This document shows, in pieces, positions 47,505-56,690 of a stretch of DNA of 64,000 nt. The stretch comes from Peptoniphilus mikwangii (lineage in GTDB: Bacteria; Bacillota; Clostridia; Tissierellales; Peptoniphilaceae). The notes under the pieces are model-generated. The model worked only from the letters and a program-made list of their open reading frames with translations, ran no database searches and had not been told where the DNA came from. The number at the start of each line of letters is the position of its first letter. Positions within the stretch are counted from its first letter, which is position 1. Made by a program: the position numbers and the translations under genes. The stretch is taken from positions 765,743 to 829,742 of the forward strand of contig NZ_AUQY01000002.1 in assembly GCF_000468535.1 (NCBI RefSeq). The letters run 5' to 3'.

Positions 47505-48038
47505 CTATTTTACTTCACAAATTAAAATTCTTCCGCTTCCGCTAACATTTACTTTTTCACCATTATCTAAAGAAATTGCACTAAACTCACTGAATTTATC
47601 TCCCTCAGCAAATAAATTTCCATCATAGTTGAAAACTATTGTAACTTCAGATGTGCCCACTATTTCGACTTCATTTTTCACATCTATACTATACATTTTT
47701 CCATCAATGCCTTTTTTTATAATAAGGTTAAAATCTCTAACTTTACTATATCCGGCTACACTGTCCGATCCATCAAAATAATAAATTTCATAAGGTTCAA
47801 TATTTATATCCGCACCATTATTTATAAGCTTTAAATTTCCATCAAGCGGAGTTATATATCGCATATAATCATTATATGGAGTAAATATACTCTCATCTAA
47901 ATCACAAGTTGCAGATGATATTCTAAAATCAAAATCTTTTTTTGATACATCGGCATCTTCCGGACTTATAAACAATTGTGAAGTAGTTCCTCCCGACCAA
48001 TTCGTAGTTTTAAATTCTTCTTTTAATATTTTTTTCAT
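47505..48038 (-). CDS. HutD/Ves-family cupin-like protein
   Basis: A 177-residue protein resembling HutD/Ves: TTNWSGGTTSQLFISP near the start, DFDFRISSATCDLDES, and a double-stranded beta-helix pattern of strands (NLKLINNG, YEIYYFDGSD). HutD is often found with histidine-degradation genes; none is present here, so the role is open. It lies nine bases after mgtE and is co-transcribed with it. Confidence 0.82.
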   Translation of the reverse strand: MKKILKEEFKTTNWSGGTTSQLFISPEDADVSKKDFDFRISSATCDLDESIFTPYNDYMRYITPLDGNLKLINNGADINIEPYEIYYFDGSDSVAGYSKVRDFNLIIKKGIDGKMYSIDVKNEVEIVGTSEVTIVFNYDGNLFAEGDKFSEFSAISLDNGEKVNVSGSGRILICEVK

Positions 48039-48047
48039 AAAACACCT

Positions 48048-49409
48048 CTAAATAATAGGTAATAATCTAACTGCCAAATTAAAATAAATTATAAGTACAA
48101 CAGAGTCAATTATAGTAGTAATAACAGCAGACGCCATAATTGCAGGGTCAATGTTTATCTTCTTAGCAAGCATCGGAAGTGCCGCTCCCAAAAATTTTGA
48201 CAGTACAACTGTTACGAGCATAGTGAGCGAAACTAAAAGTGAAATTCCAAAATCTACTTTAGAAATAAAAATCATCCTCATAAAATTTACAAAGCTTAAG
48301 ATTCCGCCACAAATAAGTGCAACACTTATTTCCTTAAAAACTACCTTGAAAGCATCCGATAAATTTATCTCTCCTGTAGCAAGTGCTCTTATTATTACTG
48401 TCGAAGACTGCGAACCGGAATTTCCTCCTGTATCTGTAATCATAGGTATAAAAGCGGTAAGGATTAAAAACTGTGCAATAATATAATTATAATTTTCGAT
48501 AATTCCTGAAGTCAATGTAGCAGAAATCATAAGTACAAGTAGCCATGGAATTCTATTTTTTGCAAGTTCCCAAGTAGACTGATCAAGATACGCATGTTCA
48601 GACGGATTTATGGCAGCCATTCTGTGAAAGTCCTCTGTAGCTTCTTCTTCTACAACATCCATTATATCATCAAATGTTATAATTCCACAAAGCCTATATT
48701 CACCATCAACTACAGGTAGAGCAATAAATCCATACTTCTTAAACTTATCGGCAACATCTTCTCTGTCATCAAGTGTATTTACACATACAACATCATCAAT
48801 CATTATATCACTAATTTTTTTATCTTCATCAGATATTACAAGAGTTCTAAGCGATACAAATCCGATCAGCATCTTATATTCATTTTCAACATAACAGGTA
48901 TAAATAGTTTCCTTATCCATGCCAATCTCTTTTATATGGCTCATTGCATCCCTTACACTCATATCAGGTTTAAAAACAACATACTCTATTGTCATAATAG
49001 AGCCTGCTGAATCCTCCGGATAACGCAAAAACTCATTTATTAATTTCCTCTCATTTACAGGAGCATTTGCAAGTACCTTAGTAACAACATTTGCCGGTAC
49101 CTCCTCAAGAAGGTCAATCATATCGTCAAAGTAAAGCTCATCTACAATTGAATTAAGTTCAGGTTCTGTAATTGAGTTTACAATTCTTACCTGATTATAT
49201 CTTTCCATATGTGAAAATACTTCTGCGCTGATTTCCTTAGGTAGCATACGAAATATCAAGAGCATATCTTTATCGTCCAAGTCTTCAATTATCTCAGCTA
49301 TATCAACAACGTTAAGCTCCGTAATACAACTCTTTAATTCCTTTAGCTGCTTTTCTTCTATAAGCTTTCTAAAATAATCTTCATACTCTTTATATTCTTG
49401 ATAGTCCAC
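48048..49409 (-). CDS. mgtE: Magnesium transporter MgtE
   Basis: A 453-residue MgtE. The acidic N domain (about 1-130) is rich in IIEDLDDKDMLLIF-type repeats. A CBS pair follows (about 130-250, ending CGIITFDDIMDVVEEEA). Five membrane helices hold the pore signature TDTGGNSGSQSSTVIIRAL. It is a magnesium channel that closes when cytosolic Mg is high. No M-box leader was recognised upstream. Confidence 0.95.
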   Translation of the reverse strand: MDYQEYKEYEDYFRKLIEEKQLKELKSCITELNVVDIAEIIEDLDDKDMLLIFRMLPKEISAEVFSHMERYNQVRIVNSITEPELNSIVDELYFDDMIDLLEEVPANVVTKVLANAPVNERKLINEFLRYPEDSAGSIMTIEYVVFKPDMSVRDAMSHIKEIGMDKETIYTCYVENEYKMLIGFVSLRTLVISDEDKKISDIMIDDVVCVNTLDDREDVADKFKKYGFIALPVVDGEYRLCGIITFDDIMDVVEEEATEDFHRMAAINPSEHAYLDQSTWELAKNRIPWLLVLMISATLTSGIIENYNYIIAQFLILTAFIPMITDTGGNSGSQSSTVIIRALATGEINLSDAFKVVFKEISVALICGGILSFVNFMRMIFISKVDFGISLLVSLTMLVTVVLSKFLGAALPMLAKKINIDPAIMASAVITTIIDSVVLIIYFNLAVRLLPII

Positions 49410-49676
49410 AAAATCACCTCTTATGATATCTTATCACAAAAGGTATACATTTTAAAATGCTGCTTCAAAATAAATTTTATGTTTTCCTACATTCAAATTA
49501 TTTAAAGCTAAAACTTTTTCTTTTACTAAGCTATACTTTTTTTCATCTTAACATTACAGTCGTCAAAATAACAATGAATTTATTTTTGTTAATTTTTCCA
49601 TATCCTTTTGTATCATCTATATGCTCAACCTTGATAATTTAATATATATTTTTCAATACTTCTTATCTTTTACATA

Positions 49677-49705
49677 TAAAAAAGAACCTTAATAGGTTCT
49701 TTTTC
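49677..49705 (-). terminator. Terminator of folP operon
   Basis: AGAACCT (49683-49689) pairs with AGGTTCT (49694-49700); the minus strand then runs into six T-rich bases. The 295-base gap toward mgtE shows nothing else. Confidence 0.8.
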
Positions 49706-50679
49706 TATTTTTTTGAATAAGATTTAAAATTAATATCTTCCATTTTTTCTGCAAGTCTTATAGAATCTCCTATTTCAGATGCCATAAGATGGCTCTTTAT
49801 CATGTGTACTCTAACCACTTCTGTTCCTAAAAACGATGCTATTGCAGTTAGGTTTGCGGATGATAAATCTCTATTTTGTCTTCCATCTTCCGTTTCAGGA
49901 TCAATCTCAAATCCCGCATCTTGAATTATGTTGCATATAAATCTCTTTCTTGACACGCCTAAAAAGGCAAAATATCCCATTTTATGAATTAACTCTATAT
50001 TTTTTATAAGACATAGATTTTCTCTTTTAGTAAGTCCGAATCCTATACCCGGATCAAGCATAATCCTCTCTTTTTCAATTCCACATTCTCTTGCTCGTTG
50101 AAGTGACTTCTCAAAGTATAGTTTCATTACTTCTTCTATTTGCATTGTTTCCATTTCAAGAAATTCTTTTTCACTGAATACTCCTTCTCCGCCAAATGAA
50201 GGAAATATCTTCGAACCCGGATGATTAGGTCTTGCAATTATCGGATTAAACATTACAATAGCTCCGACTTTAGAATCACCTACCACTTTTGCCATTTCAG
50301 GATCACCTAAAAATCCTGTTATATCATTTATTATATCTGCCCCTGCCTCAATTGCAGCTTTTGCAACTTCCGCTTTCCATGTGTCTACTGAAATCGGGAT
50401 GTCTGTAATTTTTTTAAGTTCTTTTATTACAGGAACTATTCTTTCTATTTCATCGTTGACGCTTACGGGAGTACTGCCAGGTCTTGTTGACTCTCCTCCG
50501 ATGTCTATCATCTTAGCACCGTCTTTTATAAGCTCCAAGGCTCTATTAACTGCAAGGTCTTTTCCATACCAAAGTCCGCCGTCTGAAAATGAGTCCGGTG
50601 TTACATTTACTATCGCACATAGTTTTGTGGAATTTCCACTTGATAATTCTACATTTTTATATCTAAATACTCTTTCCAT
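49705..50679 (-). CDS. folP: Dihydropteroate synthase, enlarged
   Basis: A 324-residue DHPS with the pterin and pABA motifs: AIVNVTPDSFSDGG, DIGGESTRPGSTPV, MLDPGIGFGLTKREN and FLGVSRKRF. It joins dihydropterin pyrophosphate to p-aminobenzoate. It is about 50 residues longer than typical DHPS; the extra residues sit around 145-190 (ARPNHPGSKIFPSFGG and following). It starts 14 bases after the SLC13-type transporter gene and is under the same THF riboswitch. No other folate-synthesis gene (folE, folB, folK, folA) is in the window. Confidence 0.94.
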   Translation of the reverse strand: MERVFRYKNVELSSGNSTKLCAIVNVTPDSFSDGGLWYGKDLAVNRALELIKDGAKMIDIGGESTRPGSTPVSVNDEIERIVPVIKELKKITDIPISVDTWKAEVAKAAIEAGADIINDITGFLGDPEMAKVVGDSKVGAIVMFNPIIARPNHPGSKIFPSFGGEGVFSEKEFLEMETMQIEEVMKLYFEKSLQRARECGIEKERIMLDPGIGFGLTKRENLCLIKNIELIHKMGYFAFLGVSRKRFICNIIQDAGFEIDPETEDGRQNRDLSSANLTAIASFLGTEVVRVHMIKSHLMASEIGDSIRLAEKMEDINFKSYSKK

Positions 50680-50693
50680 TTTTACCTCTTATC

Positions 50694-52073
50694 TTATAAA
50701 ACTCCTAATATTCTCCACCACGGGAAGTAAAATAATGCAAGAAGTATTAAACTTACTACTGTCATCACACTTCCGAATCTAAACATATACTTGTCAGGAT
50801 AGTATCCCTTTCCAGCTCCTATCATTACTGTTGCATGATGAAACGGTAATAAGAAATGCACATTTACAATAATATATATCATAAGTGTTATTATTTCCGG
50901 TCTATATCCCGAACTTTGTGCTAACGGTATAAGTATAGGCAACACAACCGACATTGTAGCAACTGACGAGCCTATACAGATGTGAAGCACCATTGCAACT
51001 ATGGCTATTACTATTAAATACTCTGATGTATTTACACTTGGAATTAAAGTTTCAAGCTTACCAAATATCGCATTTGTAACTCCTGCCTGTCCAAATACTT
51101 TTCCTATACTGAACACTGTTACTAAAAAAAGTAAGAAATGCGGATTTACAAACTTTAAATCTTCTTTAGATAATATTTTTGCCGCAAACATAATTATTAC
51201 TGCAAGAAGAGCAACTATCCACGGAGCTATGTGATGCATTGATTCTGTCATCCAAAATGCAATTACAACAAGCATTATTCCTATTCCAAGCTGCTGTTTT
51301 GATTTGGAAAGCTCATTATTTTCAAAATTAGATTTTTCAATCATGTGCTCATTAAAATTACTAAGTTCTTTTTTAAATATTATATATGTCAAAAATAAAA
51401 CTATAACTGATGAGACAATCGATGGTAATGCCATCATTTCAAACCATTTGCCAAAGGTAAGTACGGCTTTTACTTCATCTCCTGAAAAATTAATTGCAGC
51501 TTGATTTAATACTATATCTCCACTGCTAAATAGCATATATGTCATTGTTATTCCAATAAATCCGTTAAATATCAATGCCTGTTTTGCTTTTTTTTCATCT
51601 TCACTTGATTCTTTTAACAAGCTGTTGTAAATAGCTCCGATAATAATTACCCTTGCGAATGCTTGAGGAATTAAAAATACCAAGACTATTCCAAATATAT
51701 ATGGAAGTAATAAAATTTTAAACATACTTGAGGAGCTTTTTCTAAACAGCTTTTCAAAGTGTTTATGTATAATTCCCGTCTTCATTATACCAACCGATAA
51801 TAATGTTGATGTCACTATTAAAAACAATGTAGGTGACCATGCAAAATTTATTACATCTACCGCTTTAGTTTTTCCAAAGAAAATAAATGTAGTAAGCAAA
51901 ATTATGCAAGCTATACTTTTATTCATAGCCTCTATTGCCCAAGTCGCTACCGTAAATATCAATGCTGAAAGTAATATTCTTTGAAAAATTTCCATATCAA
52001 AAGGATTTAATATCCCTATCAAAATTGTTGCCGCAAGTATTGCAAGCAAGTGATAAAATTTTATTTTTTTCAT
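50694..52073 (-). CDS. SLC13/DASS-type transporter under THF riboswitch control
   Basis: A 459-residue membrane protein with about 11-12 helices resembling the SLC13/divalent-anion:sodium symporter group. The late segment GSSVATMSVVLPILIP and the C-terminal FHHATVMIGAGKGYY plus FYFPWWRILG fit the family. The first sodium-site motif (S-N-T in classical members) is not seen; the equivalent place reads IPQAFARVIIIGA. It is the first gene after a THF riboswitch and is followed by folP. It is a good candidate importer for a folate, p-aminobenzoate or p-aminobenzoyl-glutamate; the substrate is inferred from context only. Confidence 0.82.
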   Translation of the reverse strand: MKKIKFYHLLAILAATILIGILNPFDMEIFQRILLSALIFTVATWAIEAMNKSIACIILLTTFIFFGKTKAVDVINFAWSPTLFLIVTSTLLSVGIMKTGIIHKHFEKLFRKSSSSMFKILLLPYIFGIVLVFLIPQAFARVIIIGAIYNSLLKESSEDEKKAKQALIFNGFIGITMTYMLFSSGDIVLNQAAINFSGDEVKAVLTFGKWFEMMALPSIVSSVIVLFLTYIIFKKELSNFNEHMIEKSNFENNELSKSKQQLGIGIMLVVIAFWMTESMHHIAPWIVALLAVIIMFAAKILSKEDLKFVNPHFLLFLVTVFSIGKVFGQAGVTNAIFGKLETLIPSVNTSEYLIVIAIVAMVLHICIGSSVATMSVVLPILIPLAQSSGYRPEIITLMIYIIVNVHFLLPFHHATVMIGAGKGYYPDKYMFRFGSVMTVVSLILLALFYFPWWRILGVL

Positions 52074-52095
52074 AAAACACCCCCTAAAATTAAAT

Positions 52096-52119
52096 AAAAA
52101 AAAGCACTGAAACAGTGCT
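52096..52119 (-). terminator. Riboswitch-controlled terminator of the SLC13-folP operon
   Basis: On the minus strand AGCACTG-TTT-CAGTGCT is a perfect seven-pair stem followed by eight T. It lies between the THF aptamer and the transporter gene. A competing pairing, AGTTCTCCGC (52161-52152) with GCGGGAGCACT (52124-52114), would prevent it. Confidence 0.9.
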
Positions 52120-52140
52120 CCCGCATAATTTTTAGGCTAT

Positions 52141-52239
52141 AACCAGCGGAAGCGGAGAACTATCGCATGAACTGTCATTTCGTTTCGTGACAACATCCCA
52201 TCCACGAACACTTAACGTAGTTTCTCCTACTCTGTTGTT
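52141..52239 (-). ncRNA. THF riboswitch aptamer upstream of SLC13-folP
   Basis: Landmarks in order: AGAGTAGGAG, ACGTTAAGTG, GGGATGTTGTC and TTCCGCTGG, the tetrahydrofolate class. P2 GGAGAAACTA pairs with TAGTTCTCC with one bulge, and P3 TTCGTG pairs with CACGAA. It shares all conserved blocks with the element upstream of folT at 33071-33167 but differs in stem sequences, so the stems show compensating differences. Confidence 0.9.
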
Positions 52240-52323
52240 TTAAATTAATGTCATCTCATAACATCATATATCACTTATAACATTATCAGATATCTTTTTA
52301 TGTCTTCTTTTTATCCACGTCTA

Positions 52324-52353
52324 ATAATACACCTTATTATAGTCGCTTGTCAA
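52324..52353 (-). promoter_or_regulatory. Promoter of the SLC13-folP operon
   Basis: On the minus strand TTGACA (52353-52348), 18 bases, TATTAT (52329-52324). The leader before the aptamer would be about 80 bases. Confidence 0.6.
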
Positions 52354-52365
52354 TTTATATTATTT

Positions 52366-52399
52366 ATAAAAAGTCATTGACCATATCAGTCAATGACTT
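52366..52399 (-). terminator. Terminator overlapping the hydrolase stop codon
   Basis: AAGTCATTGA (52371-52380) pairs with TCAATGACTT (52390-52399), followed on the minus strand by five T. The 5' arm is formed by the last codons of the hydrolase gene. Confidence 0.85.
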
Positions 52400-53165
52400 C
52401 AACCTTCTCTTTTAAAAAAATTATTGCTTCCTCAAGCATCTGAGTTGTAAGTTGATGATATGTTTTTTCAAATTTTTCAAAACATATTATCTCCTTATTC
52501 TCATATTCACAAACTGCTTTTTTGTAAAAATTTTCCTGTGGAAGCGGATTTACCACATCATCATTTTCTCCATTAAACAAAAGTAGAGCTCTGTCTTTTA
52601 TGTCCTCCAAATGTATCATAGGATTCATTTGAAGCATAAAATCGTTTATTCTCATTCTCTCATAGCTTATTTCATCCTCATCCTTAATAAGTTCATTAAC
52701 AAGAGCCTTCCAATCCATACATCCATTGAATATAAGCCCTGCCTTTAAACTCTTTTTAAATGTAAATAAACCTCCTGCCGTCATAGCTCCCATGGAATGT
52801 CCGGCAACTATTATATTTTTTTCATCTGCATTTAATTCTTTAACAACATATTCAAATATGCTTGGAAATTCTTCAATATTATGCATTATAACTTCCAATA
52901 GATATCTTTTTGTAATATCCAAATCATCATAGTCAAGGCTTCCTCTTTCTCCATGATACTGTGCTTCAGGAAGTATTACCTGATAACCATAATTTGCAAA
53001 TATTGACGCTCTAAAAATTTGATTTTTAGCACAACTGCTCCATCCATGATAGAAAATTATAGTCTTGTATTTTTTTTCGTCTGTCTTTGGAGTTATTACA
53101 TATGCCGGAACTTTATCAATATATATTTTTTCAACAGTTGTAAAATTTGATACTAAATATTCCAT
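52386..53165 (-). CDS. Alpha/beta hydrolase (S9/dienelactone-type)
   Basis: A 259-residue alpha/beta hydrolase. The oxyanion region is IIFYHGWSSCAKN, the nucleophile elbow AGHSMGAMTAGG, the acid probably in FNGENDDVVNP and the histidine in KTYHQLT. It looks like the YitV/prolyl-oligopeptidase-like group of cytosolic esterases; the substrate is unknown. The ATG at 53165 is chosen because GGGAGG lies nine bases upstream, inside the end of ung. Confidence 0.85.
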   Translation of the reverse strand: MEYLVSNFTTVEKIYIDKVPAYVITPKTDEKKYKTIIFYHGWSSCAKNQIFRASIFANYGYQVILPEAQYHGERGSLDYDDLDITKRYLLEVIMHNIEEFPSIFEYVVKELNADEKNIIVAGHSMGAMTAGGLFTFKKSLKAGLIFNGCMDWKALVNELIKDEDEISYERMRINDFMLQMNPMIHLEDIKDRALLLFNGENDDVVNPLPQENFYKKAVCEYENKEIICFEKFEKTYHQLTTQMLEEAIIFLKEKVEVID

Positions 53166-53169
53166 AGTT

Positions 53170-53838
53170 CTATACCTCCCAACTTGGCGGAACAATTCCA
53201 TTTTGTCTTAAAAACTCATTCGCCCTTGAAAATGGCTTTGAGCCAAAAAATCCCCTGTTTGCAGACAGCGGACTCGGATGTGCCCCCGTTATTACAAGAT
53301 GTCTTTCATTTTTTATAAGAATTTTTTTTGATTTTGCATGATTTCCCCAAAGTATAAACACAACCGGCTCTTGTTTCTCATCTATAAGCTCAATTACTCT
53401 ATCTGTAAAAATTTCCCAACCAATTTTAGCATGGCTCATAGGACTGTGTGCTCTTACTGTCAAGGTGGTATTTAAAAGCATTATTCCTTGCTTAGCCCAG
53501 TTTATCAAAGAGCCTGTTGTAGGAATTTCTATGCCTAAATCGGAATTTAATTCCTTATATATATTTTGTAATGACGGTGGAAGTTTTACTCCCTCTTTTA
53601 CAGAAAAACAAAGTCCCTGCGCCTGTCCTACATTATGATATGGATCTTGCCCTAATATCAATACTTTCACATCACTATAAGGAGTATATTTAAAAGCATT
53701 AAATATTTCATTTGCAGGTGGAAAAATTTCATAATTCTTATATTCATTTATCAAAAGCTCTCTTAGATTTAAATAATATGGTTTTTTAAATTCTTCTGCC
53801 AAAAGACCTTGCCAATCATTTTTGAATATATCTTTCAT
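53170..53838 (-). CDS. ung: Uracil-DNA glycosylase
   Basis: A 222-residue family-1 UDG. The water-activating loop is GQDPYHNVGQAQGLCFS, the uracil-binding Asn is in LLNTTLTVR and the minor-groove loop is HPSPLSANRG. It removes uracil from DNA. The ATG at 53838 has GAGGT six bases upstream; the one two codons earlier is too close to it. It lies between the trk cluster and the hydrolase gene, all co-directional with tiny gaps. Confidence 0.96.
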   Translation of the reverse strand: MKDIFKNDWQGLLAEEFKKPYYLNLRELLINEYKNYEIFPPANEIFNAFKYTPYSDVKVLILGQDPYHNVGQAQGLCFSVKEGVKLPPSLQNIYKELNSDLGIEIPTTGSLINWAKQGIMLLNTTLTVRAHSPMSHAKIGWEIFTDRVIELIDEKQEPVVFILWGNHAKSKKILIKNERHLVITGAHPSPLSANRGFFGSKPFSRANEFLRQNGIVPPSWEV

Positions 53839-53847
53839 ATACATACC

Positions 53848-55221
53848 TCAACTATACCATAAATCACTTAAAAATCCTCTATTTAATCCGGGATTTATAA
53901 ATTTTTCAAGTCCCTTCTTATTCTCATTTTTATAGAAAGCTACAATAGTATCTCCCTTTTCAAATACAGTCTTGCCGCGAGGTACCACTGCAGTATTGTC
54001 TTTTCTTATTATTCCTCCAATTAATACTCCTTTAGGAATTTCTAATTCCATAAGACTCTTTCCTATCACAGGACTGTTATCTGAAAGCTTTATCTCAGAT
54101 ACTTCAGCTTCTCCGTTAAATGCAAGGTAAATTGAAATTCCTCTATCAAATCTGAGTTTCTTGCTTATTTTATTGCTTGTAATTGTAAGCGGATTTAATA
54201 CTGCCGTAAAATCCAACCCATCAAGCAGTTTAGAATAGTTTAATGATGTTGCTTTTACCATAACCTGATTTATAGAGAGCTTTAATGCCATCATACCAAG
54301 AACCATATTCAATTCATCATTCTCCGTCAATGTAATAAATACATCACACTGCTCAATTTGACTCTCATCAAAAAATTCTGCTCCGGAAAAATCTTTGTTT
54401 ATTATAAAAACATTGGACATTTTTCTTCTAAGCTCATCTGCTTTTTTTCTATCTTTTTCAATTATCGTAATGTCATGATCCTGTAATGATGAAGCAAGTT
54501 GCTCAGATATTCCTCCGCCGCCTACAATAACAACTCTCTTTCTTTTCTTATTGTAAATTTGAAAATGCTTCATTTTAAAGTTGCTTATATCTTTTGTAAG
54601 ACCCATTAAATATAAATAGTCTCCCGATTCTATAATTGTATCTCCATTCGGAATTATGAGATTATTTTTTCGTTCTATTGCAACTACAAGTATTGTTGAA
54701 AGACTTCCTATATCTTTTATTTTCAATCCTTCAAATGATTTATCAAGTTTTACATTATGACCTACAACTTCAATTTTTCCACGCCCGAAACTGTCCGCCT
54801 GATAGTTTATATCACTTTTTAATATTGTTTCAATTTCTTTAACTGTCTCACGTGCAGGATTTACAATATAATCTATACCAAGTGAATCTCTCAAATATAA
54901 AAGCTGCTCTACTGAATCAGCCTGATTAATTCTTGCTATTGTATATTTTGCTCCAAGTGTCTTAGCAAGAGTGCTTACTAAAATATTTGTCTTATCGGAA
55001 TTTGTAGCGGCAACTATAAATTCATACTCCGAAATGTTAAGCGTCATAATAAGTTCACGATTGAGCCCATCACCAAGTAATGTTTTTATATGAGGTGATT
55101 TTTCAATTTCAGATAGCGCTTTATTGTCATTGTCTATAATTGTTAATTCATAATTTTCATCAACAAGTGATTTTATAATTTTCTGTCCTACTCTTCCTGC
55201 TCCTACAATCAATATTTTCAT
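53848..55221 (-). CDS. trkA: Potassium uptake regulator TrkA (second copy)
   Basis: A 457-residue protein with two RCK units, each a Rossmann domain plus a TrkA_C domain. The nucleotide motifs are VGAGRVGQ at the N-terminus and VGGGGISEQ near residue 230. It forms the cytosolic ring that gates TrkH in response to NAD(H) or ATP. Its start overlaps the trkH stop as ATGA, so it is made together with the channel. A different trkA lies just upstream of trkH. Confidence 0.92.
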   Translation of the reverse strand: MKILIVGAGRVGQKIIKSLVDENYELTIIDNDNKALSEIEKSPHIKTLLGDGLNRELIMTLNISEYEFIVAATNSDKTNILVSTLAKTLGAKYTIARINQADSVEQLLYLRDSLGIDYIVNPARETVKEIETILKSDINYQADSFGRGKIEVVGHNVKLDKSFEGLKIKDIGSLSTILVVAIERKNNLIIPNGDTIIESGDYLYLMGLTKDISNFKMKHFQIYNKKRKRVVIVGGGGISEQLASSLQDHDITIIEKDRKKADELRRKMSNVFIINKDFSGAEFFDESQIEQCDVFITLTENDELNMVLGMMALKLSINQVMVKATSLNYSKLLDGLDFTAVLNPLTITSNKISKKLRFDRGISIYLAFNGEAEVSEIKLSDNSPVIGKSLMELEIPKGVLIGGIIRKDNTAVVPRGKTVFEKGDTIVAFYKNENKKGLEKFINPGLNRGFLSDLWYS

Positions 55222-56690
55222 TTTGTACTTCCTTTAACATATCTATTGCCTATTGAATTTGAACTCAAAAGGGCAAGCATCGTAAATATTTCAAGTCTTC
55301 CAAGTAACATAAGCATACAGAATAACATCTTGTATCCTACTCCAAAGAAAAAGAAATTCTTTGTAGGTCCCACAGCGGAAAATCCCGGTCCTACATTTGA
55401 TAACATAGTTACCACGGAAGATATTGATGTCAAAATATCAACTCCACTTAATGCAACTATTGCACTTGCTGTTATAAATATTATTATATATGCTCCTAAA
55501 AAAGACATTATTCCCATGACAATTTCATCATTTAAAATTTTATTGTTCAGTTTAATCGGAATTACCGCCTTTGGGTGTAATACCTTTTGAATTTCTCTTT
55601 TTACAAGCTTAAACATTACTACAATTCTTACAACTTTCATCCCTCCTGCAGTAGAACCTGCTGACGATCCGATGAAGTATAACACAAGTAATATATATTT
55701 TGAAAAACTTGGCCACATATCATAGTCTGCTGTTGCAAATCCCGAAGTGGATGAAATTGACGTAACTTGAAATAATGAATCTATCATAGATCTTCCAAGT
55801 GTTCCATAATTATTACAATACAAATTAAATCCGACAATTATTATTGAAAAAATTATTATTCCATAAAATATTCTAAATTCTTCATCTTGAAAAATACTCT
55901 TTATTTTTTTCTTATATAATAAATAATATAATGAGAAATTTGTACCGCAAAATACCATAAACATACTCATTACTATGGGAATGTAATATCCCCAGCTGTT
56001 ATAATGTGCTACCGATGCAGTCTTCGATGAAAAACCTCCTGTACCTACAACTCCAAGTGTATGGATTATTGCATCAAATGGAGTCATTCCCCCAATCAAT
56101 AATAGTATAAACAACACAATTGTTATAATCATATATATTGAATATAATCTTTTTGCCGTTTGACTCACCTTTGGCTCGATCTTTCCCGCAACAGGCCCCG
56201 GAGATTCAGCCTTAAAAATCTGAAACCCGCCAACGCCAAGTTTTGGAAGCAAGCTTATTGTAAATACAAGTATTCCCATACCTCCAATCCAGTGTGTAAT
56301 ACTTCTCCAAAGCACAACTGAAGGAGCTATTACTTCCACATCTTCTATTACACTCGCCCCTGTCGTTGTAAAACCTGAAACTATTTCAAAAAGACAATCT
56401 ATATATGTAGGTAATGATTTTGAAATATATAATGGTAATGCTCCAAATATAGATGCAAAAATCCAACCTATAGAAACTATAAACAAACCATCTTTCGGTG
56501 ATATTCTTCCACTTGATGAAGGTGTTTTTTCCATTATAAACGCAGTTATTAAAATTATTCCTATTGTACATAAAAATGCAGATGTAGCACCATCTTTGAT
56601 ATAAAAACTTAAAATTAAAGGTGGCAACATAAATACTGTTTCTATACGCAAAAGCAAGCTCAGTACCTTAAATATAATTGCGAAGTTCAC
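55218..56690 (-). CDS. trkH: Potassium channel/transporter TrkH
   Basis: A 490-residue membrane protein with the four-fold M1-P-M2 repeats of the Trk/Ktr/HKT group. Filter-like loops are seen as SGFTTTGASV, TGGFSSKTAS, SSTSGFATAD and SNVGPGFSAVG. It imports K+. The start codon is GTG with AGAGGTGG eight to nine bases upstream. It overlaps the upstream trkA by 23 bases and the downstream trkA by four. Confidence 0.94.
   Translation of the reverse strand: MNFAIIFKVLSLLLRIETVFMLPPLILSFYIKDGATSAFLCTIGIILITAFIMEKTPSSSGRISPKDGLFIVSIGWIFASIFGALPLYISKSLPTYIDCLFEIVSGFTTTGASVIEDVEVIAPSVVLWRSITHWIGGMGILVFTISLLPKLGVGGFQIFKAESPGPVAGKIEPKVSQTAKRLYSIYMIITIVLFILLLIGGMTPFDAIIHTLGVVGTGGFSSKTASVAHYNSWGYYIPIVMSMFMVFCGTNFSLYYLLYKKKIKSIFQDEEFRIFYGIIIFSIIIVGFNLYCNNYGTLGRSMIDSLFQVTSISSTSGFATADYDMWPSFSKYILLVLYFIGSSAGSTAGGMKVVRIVVMFKLVKREIQKVLHPKAVIPIKLNNKILNDEIVMGIMSFLGAYIIIFITASAIVALSGVDILTSISSVVTMLSNVGPGFSAVGPTKNFFFFGVGYKMLFCMLMLLGRLEIFTMLALLSSNSIGNRYVKGSTK

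Noticed and set aside
49410..49704. M-box magnesium riboswitch near mgtE
   Set aside because: The gap is AT-rich and lacks the conserved M-box blocks; nothing could be supported.
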